Shown here in pieces: positions 18,447 through 28,123 of a stretch of DNA of 64,000 nucleotides. Where the stretch lies: the NCBI RefSeq assembly GCF_009711055.1, contig NZ_WMJY01000004.1:62001-126000 (forward strand), given 5' to 3'. Within the stretch, counting starts at the first letter, position 1, and every line of letters begins with the position of its first letter. Below the pieces are notes generated by a model, which was given only the letters and a program-made list of their open reading frames with translations, was not told where the DNA came from and did no database searches. The DNA is from Myroides pelagicus. GTDB lineage: Bacteria > Bacteroidota > Bacteroidia > Flavobacteriales > Flavobacteriaceae. The translations under genes were made by a program, and so were the position numbers.

Positions 18447-18616
18447 TTTTTAAGCTTATTAAATACTAGTTTGTACAATGGTACAATAATAATGATTAGT
18501 GCAATTAGAAAGCAGACTGTACTCAAGCTTTCATTAAAAGTACCTTGTGCTTTCATGATAAGTGTTATTGCAAAAATTATTAATCCAAGTAATAATAGTT
18601 TTATATTGTTGTTCAT
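18443..18616 (-). CDS. Small two-helix membrane protein
   Basis: A 57-residue protein beginning MNNNIK with two hydrophobic helices (about 7-22 and 34-50) separated by a short polar loop, and a basic tail (NKLKK). I do not recognise a family. A gene is supported by the ATG at 18616, a TATCTTTG -7 element on the minus strand at 18639-18632, and a position convergent to the dehydrogenase with a shared terminator. An upstream in-frame start at 18652 is less likely because it lies beyond that promoter element. A TTG -33 box is not evident. Confidence 0.5.
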   Translation of the reverse strand: MNNNIKLLLLGLIIFAITLIMKAQGTFNESLSTVCFLIALIIIIVPLYKLVFNKLKK

Positions 18617-18743
18617 TTTGTATAATTTGTCCAAAGATAGGCATTTAGTCAAAATATCATGACTTGATCGCTTAATTCATTATTTAGTAATTTAGTAATT
18701 AATGTGTTAAGGTGAGAAGTTGTTCATAGCAAAATAGTTTATT

Positions 18744-20036
18744 ATGAAAAAAGAGATTATCGAAATTGTTGCCTGTGCGGAGCATTCTTTTCTTTCTTGG
18801 AAGAAAGTTTCAATTGAAGAACGCATAGCTTATTTAACTCAACTGAAGGTTAATTTATTAGCCAATAAGGAAGTATTCGGTCGATTAATGACTGAGGATA
18901 TGAATAAACCTTTAGCGCAGGCTATTGGAGAGGTGGAGAAGTGTGGAAGGTTGATTGATTATTACATTGCTGAAGGGAGTCGTATTTTAAAGGGGCGTAC
19001 TATACAAACGGATTGGTCTGAAGTATATACCGTGAATGAGCCGCTGGGGGTTATTTTAGGTGTTATGCCTTGGAATTTTCCTTTTTGGCAGGTTTTTAGA
19101 TTTGCAGTTCCTACACTTTTAGCAGGCAATACTGTTATTGTAAAACATGCTAGTAATGTGCCTCAATGTGCTGAAGCTTTGGAACGTTGTTTTCACGTGG
19201 AAGGCTTTAGTCAAGTTTATTTTAATGCTATTCTTCCAGGGAGTGAGGTAGATGCATTAATTGAGTTAGACAGTATTAAGGGAGTATCACTTACAGGAAG
19301 TGAAAAAGCGGGAAGTGCTGTAGGGAGAAAAGCAGGAGAGTATATCAAACCGGTTGTACTCGAATTAGGAGGAAGTAATGCTTTTATTATTTGTGCGGAT
19401 GCCGATTTAGAGCAGGTCGTTCCGTTAGCTGTCAATGCGCGTTTCCAAAATACTGGGCAAAGTTGTATAGCAGGAAAACGTATTTTAGTGCATCAATCGC
19501 TTAAAGAGGAATTTATTCGTCGTTTTGAGAAAGAAACTAAACGACTAGTTAGGGGGGATTTATTTGATTCATCGACAACTATTGGATTAATGGCTAGGGA
19601 AGATTTAGCAATTGAATTAGAGGACATCATGAAGGACTCTATTGCTCAAGGAGCAACGTTAGCTTTTGGAGGAGAGCGTGAGGGTTGTTGGTTTTCACCT
19701 ACATTATTATGTGACGTGACCGATGATATGCGCGCTTTTAAGGAAGAAACTTTTGGACCTTTAGCCGTAGTAGTGACTTTCGATACATTTGAAGAAGCAA
19801 TATCTTTAAGCAATGACTCACGTTTTGGATTGGGTGTTTCCTTGTTTAGTAAAGATGTAGCCTTTTTAAAAACGCAAGTGTGTAATTTTAATGAAGGAGC
19901 TGTTTTTATCAATGAAATGGTAATCTCTGATCCAAGAGTTCCTTTTGGGGGTAATAAGTTCTCTGGAATAGGTAGAGAGATGTCAGATGAAGGGTTATTG
20001 TCTTTTGTGAATAAGAAATCTGTAGTCATTAAATAA
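18744..20036 (+). CDS. NAD(P)-dependent aldehyde dehydrogenase (succinate-semialdehyde dehydrogenase-like)
   Basis: Aldehyde dehydrogenase superfamily enzyme of 430 residues. Cofactor and active-site elements are all present: [11 protein letters not shown] (about 107-117), the [10 protein letters not shown] nucleotide motif, the general base Glu in [11 protein letters not shown], and the catalytic Cys in [11 protein letters not shown], followed by KEETFGPLA. It is slightly short at the N-terminus compared with GabD (about 455-480), matching the compact Sad/YneI-like branch that oxidises succinate semialdehyde. The substrate assignment is by overall resemblance only. No neighbour in a GABA or arginine pathway is present; the next gene is an unrelated channel. 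Confidence 0.85.
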   Translation: MKKEIIEIVACAEHSFLSWKKVSIEERIAYLTQLKVNLLANKEVFGRLMTEDMNKPLAQAIGEVEKCGRLIDYYIAEGSRILKGRTIQTDWSEVYTVNEPLGVILGVMPWNFPFWQVFRFAVPTLLAGNTVIVKHASNVPQCAEALERCFHVEGFSQVYFNAILPGSEVDALIELDSIKGVSLTGSEKAGSAVGRKAGEYIKPVVLELGGSNAFIICADADLEQVVPLAVNARFQNTGQSCIAGKRILVHQSLKEEFIRRFEKETKRLVRGDLFDSSTTIGLMAREDLAIELEDIMKDSIAQGATLAFGGEREGCWFSPTLLCDVTDDMRAFKEETFGPLAVVVTFDTFEEAISLSNDSRFGLGVSLFSKDVAFLKTQVCNFNEGAVFINEMVISDPRVPFGGNKFSGIGREMSDEGLLSFVNKKSVVIK

Positions 20037-20085
20037 TCATTTAGCTAAAATTGTTAATTTTGATTATAGTCTTAATGTTTTAGTT

Positions 20086-20727
20086 ATGTTAGATTCTTTT
20101 TTAGAGTTTTATAATAAGATATACTTTGTCGATATTATTGAGTTCTGTGGAACTTTTGCTTTTGCAATATCTGGTGTGCGTCTAGCCTCAGCGAAAAGTG
20201 TAGATTGGTTTGGAGCTTATGTGATTGGTTTTGTCACAGCTACAGGTGGTGGTACTTTAAGGGATCTGTTGCTTAATACGACTCCTTTCTGGTTGCTATC
20301 TAGTGTATATGCATGGTGTACTATTTTGGCGCTGTTAGCTGTGATTTTATTTCGAAAGCAATTGGTTCGACTCAATAGTACCTTTTTATGGTTTGATAGT
20401 ATAGGTTTAGGATTGTTCGTCGTTGTAGGTACAGAAAAGGCAATTTCTTTTGGTTATCCTTTTTGGGTAGTCGTTATTCTAGCAACTATAACTGGTACGG
20501 TGGGTAGTATTATCCGCGATATTATGATTAATGAAATTCCAGCGATGTTTAGACAAGAATGGTATGCATTAGTGTGTATTTTTGGAGTAATTATTTACTA
20601 TGGTTTGAGTGCATTAAATGTTTCTGAAGCATTTGTTCAGATTATTACAGCAGCTTCTGTTTTTGTAATTCGCTTATTGGCAACACGTTATAAATTGGGC
20701 TTACCGACGTTGAAAGATGAGAGCTAA
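20086..20727 (+). CDS. TRIC/UPF0126 family cation channel protein (YadS-like)
   Basis: A 213-residue polytopic membrane protein with about seven hydrophobic helices formed by two repeated three-helix units. Each unit carries the family's glycine/arginine signature: ATGGGTLRDLLLN in the first (about 50) and TGTVGSIIRDIMINE in the second (about 145). Prokaryotic TRIC proteins are trimeric potassium-permeable channels with those glycine-kinked helices at the pore; the physiological role in Bacteroidota is not established. A TAATTTTG -7 element lies at 20055-20062, 23 bp before the ATG. The next gene is tRNA-Asn with its own promoter. Confidence 0.88.
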   Translation: MLDSFLEFYNKIYFVDIIEFCGTFAFAISGVRLASAKSVDWFGAYVIGFVTATGGGTLRDLLLNTTPFWLLSSVYAWCTILALLAVILFRKQLVRLNSTFLWFDSIGLGLFVVVGTEKAISFGYPFWVVVILATITGTVGSIIRDIMINEIPAMFRQEWYALVCIFGVIIYYGLSALNVSEAFVQIITAASVFVIRLLATRYKLGLPTLKDES

Positions 20728-20744
20728 AAATGTAAATTTTTTAT

Positions 20745-20774
20745 TTGCAAGTAAGAAAAAACGTTATATATTTG
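20745..20774 (+). promoter_or_regulatory. Promoter of tRNA-Asn
   Basis: TTG (20745-20747), 19 nt, TATATTTG (20767-20774). The tRNA begins 25 nt after the -7 element. The start-site region reads CATCGCAATAAAGGT, closely like the leader of the non-coding unit at 57100. Confidence 0.75.
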
Positions 20775-20798
20775 CATCGCAATAAAGGTAACACACCT

Positions 20799-20872
20799 TC
20801 CTCCTTAGCTCAGTTGGTTAGAGCATCTGACTGTTAATCAGAGGGTCCTTGGTTCGAGCCCAAGAGGGGGAG
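20799..20872 (+). tRNA. tRNA-Asn (GTT)
   Basis: A 74-nt cloverleaf: acceptor TCCTCCT/AGGGGGA (one G-T pair), D arm GCTC/GAGC, anticodon stem TCTGA/TCAGA with loop CTGTTAA and anticodon GTT at 20833-20835, and T arm CTTGG/CCAAG with loop TTCGAGC. The discriminator is G. The CCA tail does not appear to be encoded (the sequence continues CAACA). Confidence 0.97.
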
Positions 20873-20876
20873 CAAC

Positions 20877-20905
20877 AAGCCAGACAGAAATGTCTGGCTT
20901 TTTTT
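20877..20905 (+). terminator. Rho-independent terminator of tRNA-Asn
   Basis: 10-bp stem AAGCCAGACA / TGTCTGGCTT around a GAAA tetraloop, then a T run. Confidence 0.9.
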
Positions 20906-20959
20906 ATGGCTTTTTCCTAGATATTTTTCCGTTTAGTTTGGATGCAACTGATATAATTT

Positions 20960-21004
20960 AGAGGTGGTCGGGATATTTTGACCTAAAATATCCCGACCAC
21001 CTCT
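20960..21004. repeat. Perfect inverted repeat, 20-bp arms
   Basis: Arms 20960-20979 and 20985-21004 are exact reverse complements (AGAGGTGGTCGGGATATTTT and its complement) around a 5-nt loop, GACCT. It is more GC-rich than its surroundings. No T tract follows, so it is not a standard terminator, and the tRNA already has one 55 bp upstream. Confidence 0.85.
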
Positions 21005-21200
21005 CGATCACATTTCGACCAAGTAGAAGCAATAGAAGGTTTCACTTGAATTTTGTGAGCTTTCCAAAAAGTTAAATTAATGAGTGAGGTAGAATTGCTC
21101 TGTATTGCTAGAAGTTATTTGCTAGCTTTATTTGATTAAGTACCTAAGTAGGACTATATAGTTATAGTTGAGTAGCAAGTAGTCGCTTTGGCTAATTATA

Positions 21201-21283
21201 AAATTTAATAGCGCAATTATAAAAAGCTACATTCTGTACTTTAATAAATGTTAGCTATTAAATTTAGCGTCATTATAGGAGCT
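21201..21283. repeat. Short nested direct and inverted repeats
   Basis: AAATTTAATAGC (21201-21212) is inverted at 21254-21265 (GCTATTAAATTT). Overlapping each arm is a degenerate direct repeat TAGCGnnATTATAnnAGCT, copies at 21209-21228 and 21265-21283 with a 1-nt length difference. A T run follows the second copy. Confidence 0.6.
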
Positions 21284-21627
21284 TTTTTTTATCTTAGATA
21301 AAGAAATGAATTTTTGGGTAATAATACCTTTAAACGTCTTTAAAACAATTTAGAAAGGTTATTGATGTGTTGTTTCGATTATACTTTGTCAGATATGTTT
21401 ATTTAGTTAATCAAAAAACGCTCTTAATCGTAAGGTTTAGTAGAGGTGTTGATTTGATAAGAAGATAATGCTTTATCGAGATTTACTCGCTTCGTTGTTA
21501 GATAGTGTCTCTATGTGTTGCATGTTTGTGATAGGTTGTTTTTAAATAATCGATTAGAACGATAGATGGATGGTGTTATTTGTATTGGGGTTAAAGGTGT
21601 GAGAAAATGTAAAAATTAGAATAAAAC

Positions 21628-21664
21628 AAAAAGCCGATTCAACTTGTTGAATCGGCTTTTTTAT
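21628..21664 (-). terminator. Terminator of the atpDC unit
   Basis: Stem AAAAAGCCGATTCAA / TTGAATCGGCTTTTT with a CTTG loop. On the minus strand it is followed by a T-rich tract, 17 bp after the atpC stop. Confidence 0.9.
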
Positions 21665-21681
21665 TTTGAAAACTAACAATA

Positions 21682-21963
21682 TTAGTTAGCTAAGATTATA
21701 ACCTTGTTGTCACTTAGTTCAATCGTTCCTAGATTAATAGGTAAATGATAGGTATCATTACTAATCTTTTGGAATTTAGAAATAAATGCATCTTCAATAG
21801 AAATGTTAGACCCTGTAAACTTTACTTCACCTTTTGTTAGAATTGAAACAATAGGTGCGTGGTTATTTAACATTTGAAACTCTCCTTGAACTCCTGGAAC
21901 TGATACAGAAGTAACTTCTCCAGAGAATAACGTAGCTTCAGGTGATACTATTTCTAACTTCAT
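21682..21963 (-). CDS. atpC: F1F0 ATP synthase subunit epsilon
   Basis: Epsilon subunit of F1, 93 residues. It has only the N-terminal beta-sandwich domain (LEIVSPEATLFSGEVTSVSVPG, QGEFQMLNNHAPIVSIL), which binds gamma and the c-ring. The C-terminal pair of inhibitory helices found in the longer E. coli or Bacillus protein (about 135 residues) is absent, as is usual in Bacteroidota. It lies 20 bp downstream of atpD and ends the unit. Only the beta and epsilon genes occur here; the other ATP synthase subunits are encoded elsewhere. Confidence 0.95.
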   Translation of the reverse strand: MKLEIVSPEATLFSGEVTSVSVPGVQGEFQMLNNHAPIVSILTKGEVKFTGSNISIEDAFISKFQKISNDTYHLPINLGTIELSDNKVIILAN

Positions 21964-21983
21964 AATGATTAATTTTTAAGTGA

Positions 21984-23501
<1,518 letters not shown>

Positions 23502-23650
23502 TTATGTATTTATTTAACAGCTATTTACGTTTATTGAAAAATTCTAGTTTTTCAGAGTGCAAAGATAGTTTTTTTCTCTGAAAATGAAAATGATTGATTT
23601 TTTATTTTAAATAAAAAATGCGAACCTATATTTGGAACGCATTTTTCCAA

Positions 23651-25495
23651 TTATTCTACGGTCACTGATTTAGCGAGATTACGTGGTTGATCTACGTTGC
23701 ACTCTCTCAGAACTGCTATGTGGTACGATAACAATTGTAGTGGTATTGTTGTTACAATTGGCGTTAATGCTTCAGATATACCGGGTACTTCAATTACATG
23801 GTCAGCTAATTCTCTAACTTGTCTATCTCCTTTGGTAACAATTGCGATGATTTTACCGTTTCTTGCTTTAATTTCTTGAATATTACTTACCACTTTGTCG
23901 TAGTGTTCTTGTTCTGGTGCTACAACGATTACTGGCATATGTTCATCAATTAATGCAATTGGACCGTGCTTCATCTCGGCAGCTGGATACCCTTCTGCGT
24001 GTATATAAGAGATTTCTTTTAGCTTTAAAGCTCCTTCTAAGGCTACAGGATAATTATATCCTCTTCCCAAGTATAAGCAGTTTGTAGCGTCTTTATATAT
24101 TTTAGATATCTCTAGTATTGATTCATTTTGTGTTAATGCTTCTTCTACGCGTTCTGGAATTAATTCAAGTTCGTGTAAATATTTTAAATACTCTGAGTTT
24201 GCTAATGTACCTTTTGCTTTTGCTAAACGTAAGGCTAATAGCGTCAAAACAGTGATTTGAGTTGTAAATGCTTTTGTAGATGCTACTCCAATTTCTGGGC
24301 CTGCATGTGTATATGCTCCTGCATGCGTTTCTCTTGAGATAGAAGAACCTACTACATTACATACTCCGAATACAAATGCTCCTTTTGATTTCGCTAGTTT
24401 AATAGCAGCTAAGGTATCTGCAGTTTCTCCTGATTGAGAGATAGCAATGATTACATCTGTACTATCTATGATAGGGTTTCTGTATCTAAATTCTGAAGCG
24501 TATTCTACTTCTACTGGTATTCTTGCAAATTCCTCGATGATGTATTCTGCTACTAGTGCCGCATGCCATGAAGTTCCACAAGCTGCAATAATAATGCGTT
24601 TAGCATTTAAGAATTTGTCAATGTTATCTTCTATACCTGCCATGCGAATTAATCCTTGATCAGCTAGTAATCGACCTCTGAAAGTATCTTTGATTACTTC
24701 TGGTTGCTCATGGATTTCTTTAAGCATAAAGTGATCATATCCATTTTTCTCAATCTGTTCAAGGTTTAATTGTAACTCTTGTGCATAGTGATCAATTAGG
24801 CTATCATCTTTAATTTTTCTTATACGCAATGGTTTGTGCAAGCGAATAATTGCCATCTCTTCGTCTTCTAAATAGATAGCATTGTTTGTATATTCAATGA
24901 AAGGTGAGGCATCCGAAGTAATGAAGTATTCATTCTCTCCAATCCCTATAGCTAAAGGACTACCTAAACGAGCTGCTATGATTTCGTTCGGCTTTTTGAT
25001 GTCCATTACTGCGATTGCATATGCTCCGATAACTTGGTTTAAAGCAATTTGTACGGCTTTACCTAGCTTTACACCTTGTGTTTTTTGTACGTCTTCTATT
25101 AAGTTTACAAGGACTTCAGTATCTGTATCTGATTTGAACGTGTATCCTCTTTTGATAAGTTCTTGTTTTAGTGAATCGTAGTTTTCGATAATACCGTTGT
25201 GTATAATCACTAACTCACCAGAGTTTGAAAAGTGAGGGTGTGAATTTACATCGTTAGGTACTCCATGAGTAGCCCATCTTGTGTGGCCAATTCCTGTTGT
25301 TCCTACTTTGATTGTATCGTCACTTTTTTCAACTAGATCCGCTACTTTTCCCTTTGTTTTACAAAGATTAATCTTTTCTCCATCAAAAATGGCAAGTCCA
25401 GCACTATCATAACCTCTGTATTCTAACCTAGACAATCCTTTGATAATTACAGGATATGCGTCTCTATGTCCTATGTATCCTACGATTCCACACAT
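23651..25495 (-). CDS. glmS: Glutamine-fructose-6-phosphate aminotransferase (isomerizing)
   Basis: Makes glucosamine-6-phosphate for peptidoglycan and LPS; 614 residues. The N-terminal class II glutaminase starts MCGIVGYIG, so Cys2 becomes the N-terminal nucleophile after Met removal; HTRWATHG and the NGIIENY segment line the glutamine site. Two SIS domains (about 290-425 and 460-605) bind the sugar phosphate (CGTSWHAAL, SQSGETADT). The C-terminus ends KSVTVE as expected. It is the last of three leftward genes (glgA-like, DUF4270, glmS). No glmS ribozyme is apparent in the 23-bp gap upstream, consistent with its absence outside Firmicutes. Confidence 0.97.
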   Translation of the reverse strand: MCGIVGYIGHRDAYPVIIKGLSRLEYRGYDSAGLAIFDGEKINLCKTKGKVADLVEKSDDTIKVGTTGIGHTRWATHGVPNDVNSHPHFSNSGELVIIHNGIIENYDSLKQELIKRGYTFKSDTDTEVLVNLIEDVQKTQGVKLGKAVQIALNQVIGAYAIAVMDIKKPNEIIAARLGSPLAIGIGENEYFITSDASPFIEYTNNAIYLEDEEMAIIRLHKPLRIRKIKDDSLIDHYAQELQLNLEQIEKNGYDHFMLKEIHEQPEVIKDTFRGRLLADQGLIRMAGIEDNIDKFLNAKRIIIAACGTSWHAALVAEYIIEEFARIPVEVEYASEFRYRNPIIDSTDVIIAISQSGETADTLAAIKLAKSKGAFVFGVCNVVGSSISRETHAGAYTHAGPEIGVASTKAFTTQITVLTLLALRLAKAKGTLANSEYLKYLHELELIPERVEEALTQNESILEISKIYKDATNCLYLGRGYNYPVALEGALKLKEISYIHAEGYPAAEMKHGPIALIDEHMPVIVVAPEQEHYDKVVSNIQEIKARNGKIIAIVTKGDRQVRELADHVIEVPGISEALTPIVTTIPLQLLSYHIAVLRECNVDQPRNLAKSVTVE

Positions 25496-25518
25496 ACTAA
25501 TTCCGGTATTTTATTATT

Positions 25519-27180
25519 TTATAGCTCTTTTTGTTTTGTATAGAAAATTTCTAATTTCATTTTCTTGATTCCTGCCTCTTCTGTTGTACCGTTAATAACA
25601 GTTCCAATAGGTGTTGTAAGTGGCAAAGAAGGTATTTGTGTAATATCCTTTGGAGTGTTTTCAATTATAAATGACTGTCCACCACCAACGAATAAGTTTT
25701 TGTAATTCATGTAGCTTAATGTACTTGTATAGCTATTAGATACAGCTATTGCAAGTTTAGGACTTGATATTGTTTTAGACTTTAACAATGCTTGAATATG
25801 CCCTTTTATTCTGAAAGTATAGCTGTTTTTTTCGCGTTTAGAATCTTCAGCTCCTTTTTCATAAGCTCCACCGTATATTGGCTTTTGTCCTTGACTATCT
25901 GTAATGAAATCTATAACATTGCTAGTAGCGTCAAAGTTATATAAGTATAAGCGATCTGGATTAATTTCATCTGTCATTGACGTTTCATCAGTATAGACTG
26001 TCAGAAATGCGTCGTTTAATAAAAAACCATTCTTTTCAGCTTGTTCGCGAAGCTGTTTTAATTCTGCATAGTCATTTTCTTTGAATAGTTCAATGATTGC
26101 TAAACCACCTTCGCCACCACCTTTGATAAATAACTTACTATCTCCAGTTTCTTTGTTTGGTTGTTGTGGATATAGATCCTCAACTTTGTGTTCGTTACTT
26201 TCTAGGTTTACCAAGATGTTTTGCGACAATGCGATGTTTGGTAAGCTTGGATTAGCATATGTTACGAAAGGAAGTTTTAGTTCTCCTCTAACTGTTTTCT
26301 TAGTTTCTGTACCGTCTTCATTTGTTGTTTTCTCCTCTTTTGAATATGCGATACGTAGGTATCCTTGACCTGGATTTATAAGAGTAATAGTCCCTTTTCC
26401 ATTTGCAGAAGGTAATGCTTTTAAGTATAATCCTCTAAAGTTATTCTGAAATTGCTCGCTGTTAGAGAATTTAACAAGTGCATTCTGGAAGTGATCTTTG
26501 TTTAGATCTATCCATAAACCTGGAACAAGTTTTTCTTTTACAACTTTTTTACCGTCCTCGCCTGTTTGGTCATTACCGTCTTTATCTTTCTGGTAGATAA
26601 CAATAGACTTGTTATCTATTTCCATTGTTCTTTTAGAATTTAATACCTCAGATAGACCATTAGGACTGTTTTCAAACAAACCTTGTTGATTGCTGTAGTA
26701 TTTTCTAGGTCCTCCTGCAGGGTCATCGTTGGTCATTAAATAGGAATGTTGATACACTTCAAGGTCGAATGTACCCTCTCCATATCTACCTTTTAGTTTG
26801 TAGGTAGTTACGTCATTTTCAGTTTTGTCTACTTCGGTATTGTAATAGGGAAGGTAAACATAAGCAGAGTCAACTTTAATTGTTTCGTCAAAATCTTTGA
26901 TAACTGTAGGTGTTACAAAGTTTAAGGCAATGCTCTTAGACTTGTTTCCGTATACCCCATCTTTATATGAACCAATGGATACTTCAGGTAATCTAGCCGC
27001 ATCAGTAGGGCCGTATGGCTGATTATATGCTTTGATGTCTTGTACGATATGTGACTCTATTGTAAAGTCTCCACCGCCTATGATGTCTGAGCCTGTCTCA
27101 GTAAAGTCAGTGTCACATGCTTGTAGCGACACTATTCCTAATGCAAGGACTAGTCCTTTGAAAATATTCTTTTGATTCAT
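25519..27180 (-). CDS. DUF4270 family lipoprotein
   Basis: A 553-residue surface or periplasmic lipoprotein. The signal peptide ends VSLQAC (C22), followed by acidic residues (DTDFTETGSD), a composition seen in exported flavobacterial lipoproteins. The body matches DUF4270: an early GGDF...VQDIKAYNQPYG segment, IGSYKDGVYGNKSKSIALNF, and a C-terminal region ending in KKMKLEIFYTKQ. The function of the family is unknown. It starts 32 bp after the glgA-like gene and ends 23 bp before glmS. This arrangement suggests a cell-envelope role, but that is inferred from position only. Confidence 0.88.
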   Translation of the reverse strand: MNQKNIFKGLVLALGIVSLQACDTDFTETGSDIIGGGDFTIESHIVQDIKAYNQPYGPTDAARLPEVSIGSYKDGVYGNKSKSIALNFVTPTVIKDFDETIKVDSAYVYLPYYNTEVDKTENDVTTYKLKGRYGEGTFDLEVYQHSYLMTNDDPAGGPRKYYSNQQGLFENSPNGLSEVLNSKRTMEIDNKSIVIYQKDKDGNDQTGEDGKKVVKEKLVPGLWIDLNKDHFQNALVKFSNSEQFQNNFRGLYLKALPSANGKGTITLINPGQGYLRIAYSKEEKTTNEDGTETKKTVRGELKLPFVTYANPSLPNIALSQNILVNLESNEHKVEDLYPQQPNKETGDSKLFIKGGGEGGLAIIELFKENDYAELKQLREQAEKNGFLLNDAFLTVYTDETSMTDEINPDRLYLYNFDATSNVIDFITDSQGQKPIYGGAYEKGAEDSKREKNSYTFRIKGHIQALLKSKTISSPKLAIAVSNSYTSTLSYMNYKNLFVGGGQSFIIENTPKDITQIPSLPLTTPIGTVINGTTEEAGIKKMKLEIFYTKQKEL

Positions 27181-27212
27181 GTATAACTAACAGAATTTTT
27201 GATTAGTTGATC

Positions 27213-28016
27213 TTAAAAGAACTTTGCGTAAAATGCTGAATAAGCATCGGCAAATTGATCTTTTGCGACGTAAGGTAAAAAAGGTTTTTCAGAAGACTCT
27301 ATATATTTTGTTAAATCTCCGTCAACATTTTCTGAGGCTACAATTACTCCATCTGAGTGATTAATTGCATTCTTCATGATACTTTCGTAGGTTGGTTGAC
27401 CAAATTCAGCAATAACATCTTCTGGTAATTCATCAAACGCAACTTTTGCTTTCATATTGTCACTTAAGTTCCCTTCGAAGCCTTTTTCGAAAATTGAAGT
27501 AACAATTTTTGTATCTCCAAAGATCGTTTCGTCTTTGTAATAGTGTTTTAAGTAAACAGGTAATAATGAGGCCATCCAACCTTGTACGTGGATAACATCA
27601 GGAACCCAGTTTAATTTTTTTACTGTTTCGATAACTCCTTTTGTAAAGAATATTGCACGTTCATCATTGTCTGGAAATAAGTTTCCATCATCATCCGTAA
27701 AGGTAGATTTGCGTTTGAAATATTCATCGTTGTCGATAAAATATACCTGTATGCGTTCTTTTGGGATAGAGGCAACTTTAATGATTAAAGGCATGTCCAT
27801 ATCATTTACAACCAGATTCATACCTGATAGTCTAATTACTTCGTGTAATTGGTGTCTTCGTTCGTTAATACTACCATATCTTGGCATAAAAATTCTTATT
27901 TGCCCACCTTGGTCATTGATCATTTTTGGAGCATCATAAGACATTAATGAAACTTCATTCTCTGCTAAATAAGGTACCACTTCAGATGATACGTATAATA
28001 TCCTCTTATCTTTCAT
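27213..28016 (-). CDS. Glycogen/starch synthase N-terminal-domain-like protein
   Basis: A 267-residue protein corresponding only to the N-terminal Rossmann half of GT5 glycogen synthases (about 477 residues in GlgA). It begins KRILYVSSEVVPY, as GlgA does, and keeps MPRYGSINERRH, DERAIFFTKGVIETVKKL and PDVIHVQGWMA (the DVVHAHDW-equivalent). The K-T-G-G-L motif that binds ADP-glucose in true synthases is replaced by AENEVSLMSYDAP, and the C-terminal nucleotide-sugar-binding half is missing. Glycogen synthesis is therefore unlikely; a binding or regulatory role is possible. It is not a frameshift remnant, since no GT5 C-terminal half follows. A TAAATTTG -7 element lies at 28061-28054, and panC is divergent. 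Confidence 0.75.
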   Translation of the reverse strand: MKDKRILYVSSEVVPYLAENEVSLMSYDAPKMINDQGGQIRIFMPRYGSINERRHQLHEVIRLSGMNLVVNDMDMPLIIKVASIPKERIQVYFIDNDEYFKRKSTFTDDDGNLFPDNDERAIFFTKGVIETVKKLNWVPDVIHVQGWMASLLPVYLKHYYKDETIFGDTKIVTSIFEKGFEGNLSDNMKAKVAFDELPEDVIAEFGQPTYESIMKNAINHSDGVIVASENVDGDLTKYIESSEKPFLPYVAKDQFADAYSAFYAKFF

Positions 28017-28092
28017 CTTGATTTTAATTTCTTTAGTGAAATAATAAACGTTGCAAATTTACGAAATTTTATGGAGTTATTTTCTAATTAAC

Positions 28093-28100
28093 TAATTTTG
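28093..28100 (+). promoter_or_regulatory. -7 element of panC
   Basis: TAATTTTG fits TAnnTTTG, 23 bp before the panC ATG. It lies about 30 bp from the opposite-facing TAAATTTG element at 28061-28054, so the divergent transcripts start close together. A clear TTG at -33 is lacking. Confidence 0.45.
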
Positions 28101-28123
28101 CCATTATTTTAAACACGAAGCAG

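Larger units (their letters stand above)
20906..21627. other. Gene-free stretch between tRNA-Asn and atpC
   Basis: About 720 bp with no credible coding frame on either strand and no full promoter. It holds a perfect hairpin at 20960-21004 and a small cluster of direct and inverted repeats at 21201-21283. The 3' part of the tRNA is not duplicated here, so there is no sign of a tRNA-targeted integration. It may be the remains of a decayed gene or element. Confidence 0.6.

Noticed and set aside
18414-18662. 82-codon rightward frame after threonine dehydrogenase
   Set aside because: It starts within the terminator hairpin and is antisense to the small membrane protein, whose own frame has better promoter support.
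20850-21627. Integrated element using tRNA-Asn as attachment site
   Set aside because: The 3' segment of the tRNA is not repeated downstream in the window, and no integrase or phage gene is present.
25496-25518. Possible glmS ribozyme or riboswitch ahead of glmS
   Set aside because: Only 23 bp separate DUF4270 and glmS, with no room for the ribozyme, and it is not known outside Firmicutes-like genomes.
27213-28016. Interpreting the glgA-like gene as a frameshifted or truncated full glycogen synthase
   Set aside because: No C-terminal GT5 half is found in any frame downstream, where DUF4270 begins after 32 bp, and the catalytic motif is already changed within the N-terminal half.
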